From Numida meleagris (Eukaryota; Chordata; Aves; Galliformes; Numididae), in the NCBI RefSeq assembly GCF_002078875.1, contig NC_034413.1, positions 66,026,802 to 66,090,801 on the forward strand: a stretch of 64,000 bases of DNA. The letters are read 5' to 3'. The notes beneath the pieces are model-generated. The model saw nothing but the letters and a program-made list of their open reading frames with translations, was not told the DNA's origin and did not search any database. Both the position numbers and the translations under genes were made by a program. Shown here in pieces: positions 40,301 to 52,412 of the stretch (the first letter of the stretch is position 1; the number at the start of each line of letters is the position of its first letter).

Positions 40301-43300
40301 AACTGATCATATTCAGCAGTGACCTTAAAATTATCATTAAGGAAATATGACTCAGAGAACCTTGGATAGCCTCAAGCTATTCTGTGTTTATGAGATCATG
40401 ACTTCCTTTGAATCTATTCATTTTGAGGATATGCTGCTGTCATCTTTTGTTACCTTAAAACTCATAGAACAGAACAGATGTTTTAGATGACAAATCCAAA
40501 CTCCGACTGCGTTCTCAGAGGATATTTTTTAGAATTTCATCTGACTGCTGAGAATTTGAGGTAACACACTTCAAGTGTATGGTGGCACTCAAAGGCAGTT
40601 CAAGGTAGTCATCCAAGATGAACACCTTCAGCTTTTTTTTAACTACCTCACACGCCTGTAAATACATCTTGAAAAACCGAAACTCAAGAAGATATATTAC
40701 ATTCCAGTTCTTAATTATACAGCTAGTGAAGTGCAAGAACTCTGTCCATTCTGTTATTTATCTGGTCTTTAACATCAGAACACACTAGGGAACTATTATT
40801 TATTTGTTCTGAACTTAAATACACTGTGTTGCAATTGTTCCATGGTCAGCTCCTGCTTTTAGGATGTGATCATTACTGAACCAACAGAGATACTCGGGTA
40901 TAAAACAGATATATGAAAATATCAGATTCTGAGCTTCAATTATTTCAAGTAAAATGGTGGAGGTGCAAAAAAAGAAGACAAAAGAAATTAAACAAATCAA
41001 CTTTGAGTTGTGAGAAAATTGGTCTTTTAAAATACATATGGGAGAACTATTCAAAATTATTCTTTAATTAATACAAATAGGTATAGAATGAAATCTGCAT
41101 GCAAATATGCTGTCACGATGAATAATTACTGCAGATCTCACATTTTCCAAATCAATGGTGTCAATAGAAATTTTTTTTTAAAAGTGACTTTTACATTTTG
41201 ATAGCAGTGGAATCCTAAACTTCTCAGAGCATAATGTGAATGTATAATGCTCTTCACCAACTAGCATTTGTCTTATGTAAATTTGGTAAAGCAGTGGAAA
41301 GATAAAATCTCAAATGATGTTTGTATCCAATTACAGTACTGCAAAATGACTGTTTTATCACTACGTTTCCTATATCATACAAAATCTGGCTCAGAAGACT
41401 ATTATCTGCTTCAATCTACCTTTTCCTTTCTAGCAGTTCTAAGCTACCTATACATACAGAATATCTCCATCACTGACTGATACATTTTACTCATACTACA
41501 TTATTCATCTGAGCTTTTGCTGTAGGAATAGGATACTCCCATGCTGGTCTCTCAAATCCCAGAGCAAAAGGAAGTTTATGAATCATGATGTCTTGAGACA
41601 AAACGCTCGTCAGCAAGGAGGACTGAACTAGATGAAATCATCAGCTGTGCAAAATCTGTGCTAATGAGAACTACAGAACTTAGAGCGAGCACTGTTACGT
41701 AAAAAGTTGTTAAGTCTAAATAAGCACCAAGGTAAATAAAAATGGATAACAAAACACTGATTTATCTTAAAATGAAAAAGTTTGCTACTTTAAAATGTTG
41801 TGTCAAGCACAATCCTATTAGAAATCACAATGTTCTGTGTTCTCAACTTTGTATTCAGCATTTTTATTGGTATCCTTCATATAAATCCAAAATGTGTTTT
41901 AATTTCTTTTTCCTTACTATTCAAGACTTGCTTCTGCTCATAATGAAGTGATTCCTATGCCATACAAATCTTCAGTATTTCTTGGAGATGCAGCTACCTG
42001 TTTTGTATACAAAAACAGACATTTACTGAAATGACAGTCCACATTTATTTTAGTCATTATTATATGCAACATATTTACCGCTCCATGCTACAAATATTTG
42101 TTTTTCAAAACATTACAGAAGAGCTCAGTCCTAAAATACTAAATTAAAAGAAGTATTGGGCTTTTACTATGAATAGAGACAACTGAGCCAAGCCCTGGCA
42201 TGGAGCTGTAGAGACTTTGGGAATATTGATATTGAAAAGCACTCTTATGAGGAGTACAATTAAGGATTTTATCAGATACAAAGCAGGAGGCAGTTTCAAG
42301 AGGCAATACCACAGAAATCTCAAAAAAGTAATAGAGTTCAAAACAACTTGTCTTCCTTACATTCTGAAATTAGGTGTAGTTTTTTCCTCTCTAAATGTGA
42401 CTTAGCAAAGTGATCCAGTGAAGAATCTATTGAATCTTCTGTGAATCTATTTGTGAATACAAATAGAGCCAAATGAATTATGCTCAGATTTTAAGTTCAT
42501 TTGCGTTTCTAAATGATGATGTTTGGGGACTATACAAAATGCAGATCTTCACACATGCTTCTCTCTTTGAAAGTTACTTTTAAAGGCATTTTAATAGTTA
42601 CTATGCACTTGGGTTCACTATCAAATTCATGAATATAAGCCACAAATTTGCAAAATTTGCTATTTATTGTTTTTTTTTTCAGTATAAGAAGTGTCAAAGT
42701 GTATGGTCTTTTCTGTGTTCATTTCAGAGAGCAGGAGAGCAGGAAGAAAGTTTCCGTATTACATTTAAAAGTATAGATTTTGATTGCACTTTTCTTTGGG
42801 AGAGGAATGCTGATTTGCAAAAAAAAAAAAAAAAAAGAAAAATTAAAGGAGGCTTTCTCATCCTTTAGCAAGGCTTCTATAAAATTCAACAAAAACTCTT
42901 ATCATCTTTCCCACTTGAGAATGTTATAAAAATTCTACCGCATCCAGGACCGTATTTAGTTTCCAAGTTACAACCTGGGAAACTATATTTCTAAAGAAAT
43001 CTGAACAAAGCAAAACTCAGTGATTTCCTGTTTCACATTTTGGATGAAAATCTTTGATGTGTTTGTTTTTAATGCAAGAAGAAAGGGAAGCACACACAGA
43101 GCAGCTGCTGAGCTCAGGCAAAGCTTAGAAGCCCCAAGTTCAAGTTTCTACTAAAATTAATGTTTATTTAACATAGTATAAGCAGGGAAGAATGGGTAAA
43201 ATTCCTACTTCCTATCAGCCAGTAGCTTGGCAGTTAAAGTCTTATCTGTGATGTAAAAGACAGGAGATCAAAACTCTCACCTGAACAGGGAAAAACTGAG

Positions 43301-46100
43301 ACTTAAATCTGACGCACCAACACTGTTAGGCTCTTCATGATAGTCAGTGGAATAGCAGCTGTCTATTCGATAATCTCCCTCAGAAGAAATTGCATGCTTG
43401 CTAAAACCTTTCTACCAAAGATAGAATATGTTTTCCAGTGAAGAGTGCCGGTTTCAACACTTTGACCTTTTCAAGTGAAGGACCATTTTGTTGAAATGTT
43501 ACTGATTAATTTTAGAGCTGTTTCACTAACATGTAAGAAATTAGTTGTTTGTTGCAGCTTAATAAGATTATTTTCCGTTTTACAAAGAATACCTAGAGGC
43601 AAAATATACAAAGAAGGTAAGGTGGTAAAGTCAATGTAAGTTGGTAACGAATGCCTTAATACCCTGGAATTTCTAATTCCAAAAAGCAATTCAAATTTGA
43701 ATTGCTACGTTATAAAAAGACTAAAGAACTTCTTTGATAAAATTTTATACCCTTTTAAAACTGAGCATAAAATTGGGACTCATATCAGCCAAAGAAGGCT
43801 TCGAATTTATTTAATGCAAAACCAAACATACACCTTGGCAGTATTTTTGAAATGTTGTTCTTTTAAAAATAAATAGGGTAGAACAAAAATATATTACAGA
43901 TTTATAATGATTCCCTCAGAAAGTTTCTTCATTTGGACTACAGATATGAAAGTAAAACAGAAAGCATGTGACACTAACAGTATCATGAGTTGCCTCCCAT
44001 TGATGTTTCTAGTATCAGTTAATAAAAATGATTAATTTGCTTAAGAAATTAGACAAAATTACTACTCGTGTTTTGACTTTCACTCGGAAAGCTGATTTTA
44101 GTGATTTAATCTTGCGTTCAATCTGGAAAACAACGTGTTTGCATGTGTGTGTTAAATGCTTCCTTTCACCAAAGAGATCTCAGAGAGTTTTATAATGAAT
44201 GAGAAATGAGAATGCATAATTTCACTATTGAAATGCCGTTACCTATTGAGTAGAGAATTACTTCCACTTGTAACTTCAACTTGCAAATCACTGAAATGCA
44301 TCTTTACATATGCAACTTCTTCCCTTAAATCTGTGGGCCTGCTCAGACGCCTACCACCGAAAAGTCTGTTTAAAACACTCTCAGCGTTGACATCATCGTG
44401 TACAGCACATTCATACAGTCCACCTCAAATCACACAACAAGGGTGAGGAAATCTGGTCAGTAACTTGGACTACATTGTCTATTTCAAATTGCACAGGCAG
44501 ACAGGGTCGTTATGCTGAAGGGTTTGTCTAAGGTGAAAGTCCCAACAGCCTGAAACTTGATTACCCTGGAAAGACAAAAGTTTCTATTGTCTGCCCACAT
44601 CACAGCACTTCACATCTCCAAACAAAGTGCTTCCTTATTCCTTGTAGGAGCATTCTTAAATAAAATGATTCTGTTAAGAATTGCTAGGCATGGTGATTAA
44701 AAAAGTCCACCCTCAAGAAAACGTCCACAGAGGAATACAAGAACTTCACAGAGAAGGATGGCAGCACCTCAGTGCAGTGGAAATATCGCACTGCCCCAGT
44801 GGAAGATGAGAAGAAAGAACATCTACAGAGCTGTTTTTCTTCTTTTTGGCTATTACCTCTTTATAGGCAGTAAAATAACACGACACCTTTCCCTGAAAAG
44901 CTTTGATAAAGATGATAGTAGTTAAAACAAACAAACAAAACTAGAATTTCTGCCAGAAATAAGTGTATACTGTATGCATATATTCCTGCGGAGCCTCCTG
45001 CCTGATTTGGGAAAGTTCAAGCTAGGGCATTCACTCTGGATCCAGAAAAGTTTAGTTTTCCCTCTGGTCTCTGCTGGAATCTTTGTTTTGTAAGTGTAGT
45101 TGATCATTTCATTCCGTCTTATCTACCATTTTATGTCCTTTGTAATTAGAATTTAAACTCTCCTTTTGTCTCATATGTTTTGTAAAACGTCTGGCATAAA
45201 CGGCCACTTATCTCAATTGACCTACTAAGTGCTGCTAAAATGCAAATAATGATGCGTTCAGACTTGACAGTATTTCACCTTAAGGTGATGCAAGAGGCTG
45301 GTACTGCGTGGTGCACTCTAATTTGGCAGAGAGGAGAAACAAATTTAGGATATGAAAACGCGAATAACAGGGAATAGGACCAAGCAGTTGCTGAAAAAAA
45401 AAAAAAAGTACAGGAAAATAAATTCAGTTTCTCTAAGACCTACGGGAGACTCAGATCTGGAAAGTGCTAGCTGCTTCACTTGGCAACCATTTACACGCCC
45501 ATCTGTGGCATTTGCCCACACAAAAGAATATCTGAGGGCGAGCAAAAGAAGTTTGTAGGCCAATGGATGTATGCATTGGTGGCAGCCAAAAAACTTCTGA
45601 GCTGTAATCTCACTTTTTGTCTGCTGACAAATATGCATGCGTTCTTCACAGGTTCTGTTAATGATCCACCCTTGCAGACTTTCTCTAAAGTGAGATTTGA
45701 GGGAGATGGTAGTTAGTTACTACCTACAAAAATATCTTAGCCCACTGCTTTTCCGATGTGCTAAATCTTAAGATCCCCATACAGGCATTTCAGTTAGAAG
45801 CAGGAAGGCAGCCTTGATTTCTAGTAAAGCAGACCTCATTCTGTCTTCTGAAAGAGCGGACCTGTTTTACTTCTCCTTCGTGGCAGATGCCCCAAGCACC
45901 GAACTCCTCAGCTCACAGCAAGAACCACGGCTGGCAGTCTGTTCTGCTCGTGTCTCACAGAAAGGTAAGTCGTGTTCTCTTCATAGCGAGCTTTACAAAA
46001 GATACTGGCCTAGTCCTCCTCAGAATGTCCTCTCCAGCTAAATGGAATAAGCCCTCACTGTGGCTCTGGAACTACTTCCTACAAGGACTGATATGAAGAA
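22353..46100. other. Long intergenic gene-poor stretch
   Basis: Nearly 24 kb without a gene I can recognise. All reading frames are short. The longest (37,819-38,238 +, 139 codons) is rich in F, L, S and C from AT-rich DNA, shows no signal or domain I know, and has minus-strand competitors across it. Microsatellites and homopolymers are scattered through it (24,224-24,238 AAT repeat, 25,831-25,864 TA/CA, A or T runs near 39,909, 42,819 and 45,392). In human the region upstream of SPOPL is also gene-poor, with HNMT the next gene, so a desert here is expected. Undetected regulatory elements or lncRNA exons cannot be excluded by eye. Confidence 0.5.
25831..25864. repeat. Mixed TA/CA simple repeat
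   Basis: A short purine-pyrimidine alternating tract: TATACATACATATATATA followed by ATACACACACA. Simple sequence, likely polymorphic. Confidence 0.85.
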
Positions 46101-46180
46101 GACCCCGATCAATCAAAAATGCTGATCCATCCAAAAACACAGCGCCATGTTGGACGTCTTCTTGAAATAGTTCTGAGGGA

Positions 46181-46198
46181 ACTACTAATCCCAGAAGC
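46181..46198 (+). promoter_or_regulatory. ZNF143-like motif upstream of SPOPL
   Basis: ACTACTAATCCCAGAAGC matches the ZNF143/THAP11 (SBS) consensus ACTACAATTCCCAGMATGC, apart from two swaps in the spacer and the distal end. It lies about 0.9 kb upstream of the inferred SPOPL start. These sites typically sit in broad housekeeping promoters. Binding here is inference. Confidence 0.4.
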
Positions 46199-47057
46199 AG
46201 CAGGGCCTCACCAGCACAGCTTTCTTCTGCAGGATGAATTATCAGAGCCATGTGCCTCACTAATGCAGTTGTATTGATCTGGAGACCGTGCTGGCTTGGG
46301 TGTCCTCACGCCGCACAGTGCAAACGTATTTTAGCACTCATTCTCAAGGGAGGGAATCGAGGTGTCAGCGAATCGTAGCTGTGCCCATAGCAGACATTCG
46401 TTTGCGGCACTGCATGTGGCATTTACGATTCTAACTTCCCTTTATGTTTACGAGCAATTAGAAAGATATGCCAATGACTTGGAGCAATCTATTCCACCGA
46501 GACTGTGGCAAACAGCTCCTCGTGCAACTGCTGGGTGCTGCGAGTGAGCGGGAGGGAATTAATTAAAGCAGCCGTGTCAGGAGCTGAGCTGAGGGACAGG
46601 AAGGCGAGGGCTGTGTCAGCACGCAGCGATGCGTGTGTGACCGAGGTGTTGCTGAGAGCTCGGCATCAGGCTGCAACCCGGCGCAGCTAGCAGGGCTGGC
46701 TGGATCAGCTGCTAACGCCTGGTAGCCTAACGAGTGTAATTTTCAGGTGAACTTCAAGTGGAAACAAACAAACTGACAAAAAAACGTCCTGGGAAGCTCC
46801 AAGCGTGCCGCGCAGCGAGCAGGGACAGTGAATGGGAAGCTGCTTCACACCACGGCCCCTTGGGCTCCACGGCAGCTGCAGCGCGTCCCCTCACCCCTGC
46901 ACTTCACACAGCAACACCACCGCTCCCGCCACCCCGTCCCAACGGCCGCCTCGCGCTCCGCCCCGCGCACCGCGGGGGGGGAAATGGAGGGGGAGGGGCG
47001 TGGCGTCGCGCGAGGACCCGGATGGAAGCGGCGCGGCGCCGCGTGACCCCTCCCTGC

Positions 47058-47066
47058 CCGGAAGTG
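47058..47066 (+). promoter_or_regulatory. ETS/GABP core-promoter site
   Basis: CCGGAAGTG is the high-affinity ETS-family (GABPA/ELK) word that typically lies within a few tens of bases of the start site in TATA-less promoters. It therefore places transcription initiation near 47,060-47,100. Confidence 0.6.
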
Positions 47067-47069
47067 CGG

Positions 47070-47286
47070 CGGCAGCGGGGCAGGAGCAGCGGCCAGCGGC
47101 GGGGCTGTACGGGAGCAGTACCGGCGGTGAGCTCGGCGCGGCGCGGTTCGGTGCGGGCAGCGATGCGGCTCCGCTCCCGCCCGGCCTCGCCGCTTCCGCC
47201 CGCCGCCGGCCGTCGGTGACCGGCACGCCTTCCCCCGCCCCGGCGCTATGAGAGCCGCCGCGCCTCCCAGCCAGCGCCGCGCTCCG
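47070..47286 (+). other. SPOPL: SPOPL non-coding exon 1 (5' UTR), boundaries approximate
   Basis: The first coding exon at 61,730 begins at a splice acceptor, so an upstream exon is required. Inside the CpG island two donors are candidates: GGCG|GTGAGC, ending the exon at 47,126, and CCG|GTACGT, ending it at 47,286. The first is closer to consensus and lies about 60 bp past the ETS site; the second would give a longer GC-rich leader. The only ATGs in the longer version (47,163 and 47,248) would be upstream starts. The start coordinate is a guess from the ETS site; transcript data would be needed to fix it. Confidence 0.5.
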
Positions 47287-50200
47287 GTACGTAGCGTCTC
47301 AGCGTCGGGAGGGAGCGGGGCGGCGAGAGGAGGGGAGGCCTTTGTTGCGCAGCCCGGGCTGTGGAGGGGCGGGCCCGTCCCCCTGCCCCGGGGCAGCGGC
47401 CTGCGGGCCTGAAGGAGCGGCCCCTCCGCCGCAGCGGGGCCTCCCCGGGGCGGTGCGGGGAAGAGGGGCTCCGGTCCGGCCCCGCGGAGCGCCCCGTGCT
47501 GGCTTTGTGTGTGCACCTATGGGATCCGTGCGTGAGGTTGTGGCGTGAATGCGGGCCCCCTCCCGGCGTGCGGTGCGAAGCCGTCCTGCCGGGAAGTTCC
47601 CGTCTTGCAGCAACAGCTGGGGTTGGGGTGCTGAAAAACTTGTGCAGATGAATAACAGCGAAGGTTGACCCGGCGGTGCGGCGTGCCCCGTCTTACACAT
47701 GGGCAGGAAGTGCGGATGAGCGGGGCTGGGTTTCACCTGGTGATGTCATCTTCTGAAATCCGCCGGGCTCCGGTGAATCAGTGCATCATCTGGACGCTGA
47801 GCGTAAGAGGAGCAGAGGAGGGAAACGAGGAGGCAGAACTGAAACAAAACAGCACAGCGCTCCTGCGGCGCTCAGCCCTCAGCCGCAGCGTAGCAGGCAC
47901 AGTTGTGCAATTAAAAAGGTGGCTGCGCTTCAGGAAGATGTCCTTAACTTCTGACACAGTGTTAGGAGGTGCAGAAATAGCGTTTGAACAAAAAGGATTG
48001 TTTCCAGCCTCCTGCCAGGAAGCGCTGTGGGACTCCAGCTGGGTCGTTCCTTGTTCTTATCAGTTCTGCAGAACGCATTATTTTGATAGCTATTCCATAT
48101 GGTTGGGAGTTGGTGCCACAGCAGTGCTGGAGCTGAGCTCTTTGTATGGCTGCTCAGGTGCTTTGTTTCACTGCTTTGGGACAAACACCACCAAATTTCT
48201 TCATTTTTCAGTTTCTACTGAAATTTTTATTTCTGGAAGTAAAAAAAAAAAAAATCCCTTTATAAAGGCATACTGTTACCAATCCTTGCTGTATCTGTAA
48301 AGTAAAAGTACTTTAAAATACCGTGAAGTATTTTACTTGGTTTCTCTACCTGGTCCTTCTGGCATGTATAACTGGGACAAACCTGGATGCTTGTGAAGGA
48401 TTTCCAGCGTGTGCCCTCTGTACCTTCCCTAATTGGCTATTTGCTCTAGAGAGGTAAAGTCAAAATGAGATGATTGCTTTTAATTAGAGTATCAACCTGA
48501 TACTTGAAGATTTTATGGGCACAGAATACTGTGAAAAACGTCAGTGTCGTGTCATTCTCTCCTACATGTCTTTTTAAGTCACTACATGCACTAAAGTACT
48601 TTGTCTTCTTGGGAATCGCAGTTGGTGGAGGTGGTTAAGGAAGCACCAAATCAGCTAATGGGCTGCACAGTCAATGATGGGGTAGTGTAACAATACACTG
48701 ATATATCAACTTGTGTGAATTGCATGGTTTTGGAAGTCCATTATTGCAGTGAAGTTGGAGGGACATGCAGCCCTCTCCTAACTCTGCAGGGATCTTCATG
48801 CTGAAGAGGAAGTAAAACCCAATAACAAAACACTCTGTTTGGTCATGTCTTCCATTCCCTGTTTTTGAGGGTAAAGTAGGAGACCCTTGCCTTACTGGTT
48901 ATCTGATATTTTGGTACTGTTGTTCCTGGCTTGAGGTTGCGATACAGTTCTGCTTCATCCTGTCAGAGATGGCTTTTCAAGAGGTTTCCATATCACTGCT
49001 TGTGGTTCTTTCCTCCCTCTTTAAAGTACCGATGTATTCACAACAGATTTCTTTTTCTGCTTTGGTTTCTTGAGAAACTTCCCAGTCTGTTTCCATATGG
49101 CTCTTTGTCCCACCCATCCCAAAAGGAATTTCACTGGAACCCTACCTTCAAATGAAAAGAGGAAATCTCTGTGTAGTTTGTGCTTGATTAATTAAGGAGA
49201 GAACTGGTGCAGCTATGTGAGGTGGGGAGGAAGGTTCATAATGGCAGTTTTCTTATCATAGTTTCTGAGAGAGGGTGGCCCCTTGCCATTGTTCAGTGGC
49301 TTTAAGTAGCATGTGTACTATGTTATATAGTGCGTGTATTGTGGTGTAAAAAGGCTTCAGTTTTCGTCATGCTTTTAGCTGTTCAACCTGTGTGGTTTGG
49401 CTGAACTTTGGCAGGACTGTGTTCAGTATTGGAACAAACTTGAGTGAAAAAGCCCTCAACTTTCATGATACTGTTTTACTTGTTTAATAGCTCGCCTCTG
49501 TGGTTTTGGTAACCGGGTTTAAATTTATTGTTTGTCGGTTATAAAGGTTTTTATATGTTCTTTGTCTGCATGCTTGCAAAGAGATTCCTTGTATCTCTCA
49601 ATGTTCTTTTACCAGTGTTTGCATGAAGCATTTAGGAAATGTAACAGAAAGTGAGATACTCCTGCTCTTTCACAGACTCATTAGCATGGAATAATCTAGA
49701 GAGATCACACATACGTATTCCCTGAATTACCTGAGTTACTTACTTGTGATGCTACCTTGCATCTCCCAAAAGCCATTTATCATTTTTTGTGAAAAATGTT
49801 ACGTTTGCTGTTCTTCATTGGTTATTACTCTCTTTCTTTCTGTGGAAGTCCTCAACAAAAGTGACACAAACCAAATTTAGTATGTTGTCCTGCTTCACAG
49901 TCGGAGAATCTGCCAGTTGCTTCAGTGGAAAAAAGCTGTCTTCTTTTCCATGCTGCTTGTTCAGATGTTAAAGATAAATTAAATGATGTTAAGTGGACTT
50001 TGCGTAAAGGTGAATGCTAGGTGAGCAGGGAAGAAGTTTTCTCTGGTGAGTCTTTATAGAAGAGGCTCTTGTACATACTTAGATACTTTTATCCTCTTTT
50101 TTTTTTTTTAGCAATAGAAATATCTAATGTGCTCTTCCTTGATTTCATTGCTAAATATACAGAATAAAGCTGGCAGGTTTTATGAACACTTGCAAAATCA

Positions 50201-51066
50201 TGATATACTTTCTGGGAATGTATCTCGGTAAAAAGCTTTAGCTTGCTTAGCTAGTAAGCAGCATTTGAAGCTCAGGTTTGATCTGTTCTCTTGCTATATG
50301 ATTGCTTTAGAATACACAACTGCTTGGCCTTTAATTAGTGGTACTTTGTGGGTTCAATATTGAACAGTTGGTGTTAAGTCCCATCCACTTTCATGGCAGT
50401 CATGTTTGCTCTCTGCACTATATTGTGACCTACCTTCTTGAGTAACTCAAACTTGAATTTATCATTTGACATGTCATTTAAACTTGCTGCTTTATAGAAT
50501 GAAAAAGTAATTGTGTGCCAGGGAGAATGCGTTAGAGTAGCTCCTGGCTAAGGCAGTGCTGCTTGTGGAGGGAATGTCTCCAGCAGTTGGGAAACTTCCA
50601 AAGTTCGCGGGGTTGGAACATCTTGTTGTACCAGCCTGTGTTGTGCTGTGGAGAGGATCTCTGGATGAAACTTGGGAGCCAGGCTTTCTCTTTTCCTTCT
50701 TCCTGACTGCTGCTTTAATGCTTATCCCCTCCCAGGAGCTCTCATACCAGTTGGTCAAGTCACTTGCAAGTCAGTTGGTATGCAAGGCTACAAATGGAGA
50801 TGAAGGGAATCGGGGGGAAGCAATAACTTGCACTTGATTTATTTGAAATGCCTTGTTCTGTTGTGTATTAAATGTTTGGGAAATTAATTATGTTTGGGTG
50901 TTGAAGGGTTTGAGGTTAGTTGCCTTAAACTCAGCTGTTGCTTCCTGAACAGCTGAAATTTCATGTAGAAACAACTCTTTCTGGCCTGAGGAATAGCTGC
51001 TGTAACTTTCTCCTCTGGTGTCATACTTTCTGATTCTCTGTTCCATGTTGACTTCTTCTTTGGAAA

Positions 51067-51083
51067 ACTACATTTCCCAGCAG
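51067..51083 (+). promoter_or_regulatory. ZNF143/THAP11-type motif in intron 1
   Basis: ACTACATTTCCCAGCAG matches the first 16 positions of the ZNF143 SBS consensus (ACTACAWTTCCCAGMA) exactly. It lies about 4 kb inside intron 1 on the same strand as the weaker site upstream of the promoter. Such motifs anchor promoters and promoter-linked loops. Function here is inferred from the motif alone. Confidence 0.45.
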
Positions 51084-51794
51084 TTTTATTCCTGGCTTGC
51101 TTTATTTGTATTCAGTTTCTAATTGACGGATCTGTTTTCTCCATTAGCATTGCCTGTAGCCTCTGAAGGATGATCGCTTGCAATATTATTAAAAAAAAAA
51201 ACAAAAACAAAAACCCACTGCTTTCAGTTGAAAAGCATTTGGAATAAGAGTCATTTGTTGTTTTGAGCACTTAGTGTATGGGTGCAATGATTCGTATTAG
51301 CTAATGATTTCTTAAAATTCTTTGGAGCAAGGACTTGTTGACTGTCCACAGCGTTTAACACAGTAAGGCTCTGAATTGCTTCATCTGTAGACATTACCTC
51401 AGCAACAAAACAGTTCTCTTTTAAAACTGAAGAAAGTAGCACCAAACAGATGGATTCTTTGGTAACTAGGTTTATTTTCAGTCAATTGTTTGTAATCGAA
51501 ACTCTTGGAGATAAAAATCAGTAGAACTGTTTTGTAATGAATTTAACAAACAAGTGCTTAATATAGTTTGCCTTAACTTCTGGGCTGGAGTAATATAACA
51601 TTAAACATCTTTAACTGCTTTTAGTGAGCATCATGTTTACTGGCCACACTGAGACTTACATATCAAACTGAATAACTGTTCTTGTGAAAGAGGACAAAAT
51701 ATAGTCCTTCCAACTCATGTCATGTCTCTGATGTGTGGGAAGATAATTCCAGCAGTTAATTGCATACAACTACATTTATATTGTCATCTAATCT

Positions 51795-51820
51795 AAAAAC
51801 ACCTAATTTTAGGTGTTTTT
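51795..51820. repeat. Perfect 12-bp inverted repeat (hairpin)
   Basis: Arms AAAAACACCTAA and TTAGGTGTTTTT pair perfectly around a TT centre. In the nascent intron 1 RNA this would form a compact stem-loop. It resembles a bacterial terminator only by coincidence. It might be a relic of a small palindromic element, but no target-site duplication is evident. Confidence 0.8.
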
Positions 51821-52412
51821 TTCCTATGCAGTCAGAAACTTCTGTTTGCACTGCATTAACTCATTTAAAGACTTCCAAAACTGAAGTGGTATCAATCAAA
51901 TGTTAGACCAGAAACCAAATTATCTGAAATCTCTACTTAGCTTCTTTGGGTAATTGTGGGTTGATGCATAGCAAGCACACTGCTGTAGTGAGCATTGAAG
52001 TTGATGTGAGCTTACTGTTAGGGCTGGTGGTGTGTTTGGTGTATGTGGTTTCAGAGGAATAGATTGAGTGTAACCTAGTTTTGATCTGTGCAGAATCTGC
52101 CAGTGTAGGCTTTGGTAGTTCTGTGCATGTAGGAAATGAACTTCTGGTGTTAAAAAGGAAGAATCTTTATGTTGGAATGGTTGATACCATTTGTGTAATT
52201 ATTATTTTTTTTAAATTAAAAATCCAAAAGCGCTGGGCATGTGGTTGACCTGAGAAAAGAGGTACGGCAAATATTTATACTGTAACGTCCCGGAGAAGCT
52301 CTTGTAATGTTTATGGCAAAATGTGTCTATTTGCAAGGTGTCTATGTTGATCTTAGCTGACTTCTTGATCTCCTGGTAGCAAATGCCGTGTTTTCCTTTT
52401 CTGTGAAAGCAG

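Larger units (their letters stand above)
46780..47720 (+). promoter_or_regulatory. SPOPL: CpG island promoter of SPOPL
   Basis: This is the only strongly GC-rich, CpG-dense block in the window; the flanks on both sides are AT-rich. It contains a GC/KLF box (GAGGGGCGTGGC, 46,993-47,004), a canonical ETS/GABP core (CCGGAAGTG, 47,058-47,066), a second ETS-type word (CAGGAAGTG, 47,704-47,712) and no TATA box. That is the usual make-up of a broad, ubiquitously active promoter. It lies upstream of, and on the same strand as, the first SPOPL coding exon at 61,786. The mouth of a CpG island on a long first intron with a non-coding exon 1 is the expected architecture. CpG-island promoters are often bidirectional, so a divergent non-coding transcript to the left is possible. 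Confidence 0.85.

Noticed and set aside
46758..47219. 153-codon plus-strand open frame in the CpG island
   Set aside because: Same cause: compositional lack of stops, arginine/proline/alanine-rich, no domain, and it spans the core promoter and the likely donor.
46845..47516. 223-codon minus-strand open frame across the CpG island
   Set aside because: GC-rich DNA has few stop codons. The product is low-complexity (A, G, P, R), open frames exist in several other phases on both strands at the same place, and it overlaps the promoter.
47665..48300. 211-codon plus-strand frame just inside intron 1
   Set aside because: No recognisable domain. It ends in lysines from an A run, and its codons change character as GC content falls. 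A read-through frame is the simplest explanation.
51795..51820. Rho-independent terminator-like hairpin with T run
   Set aside because: The window is vertebrate nuclear DNA; a bacterial terminator has no role here.
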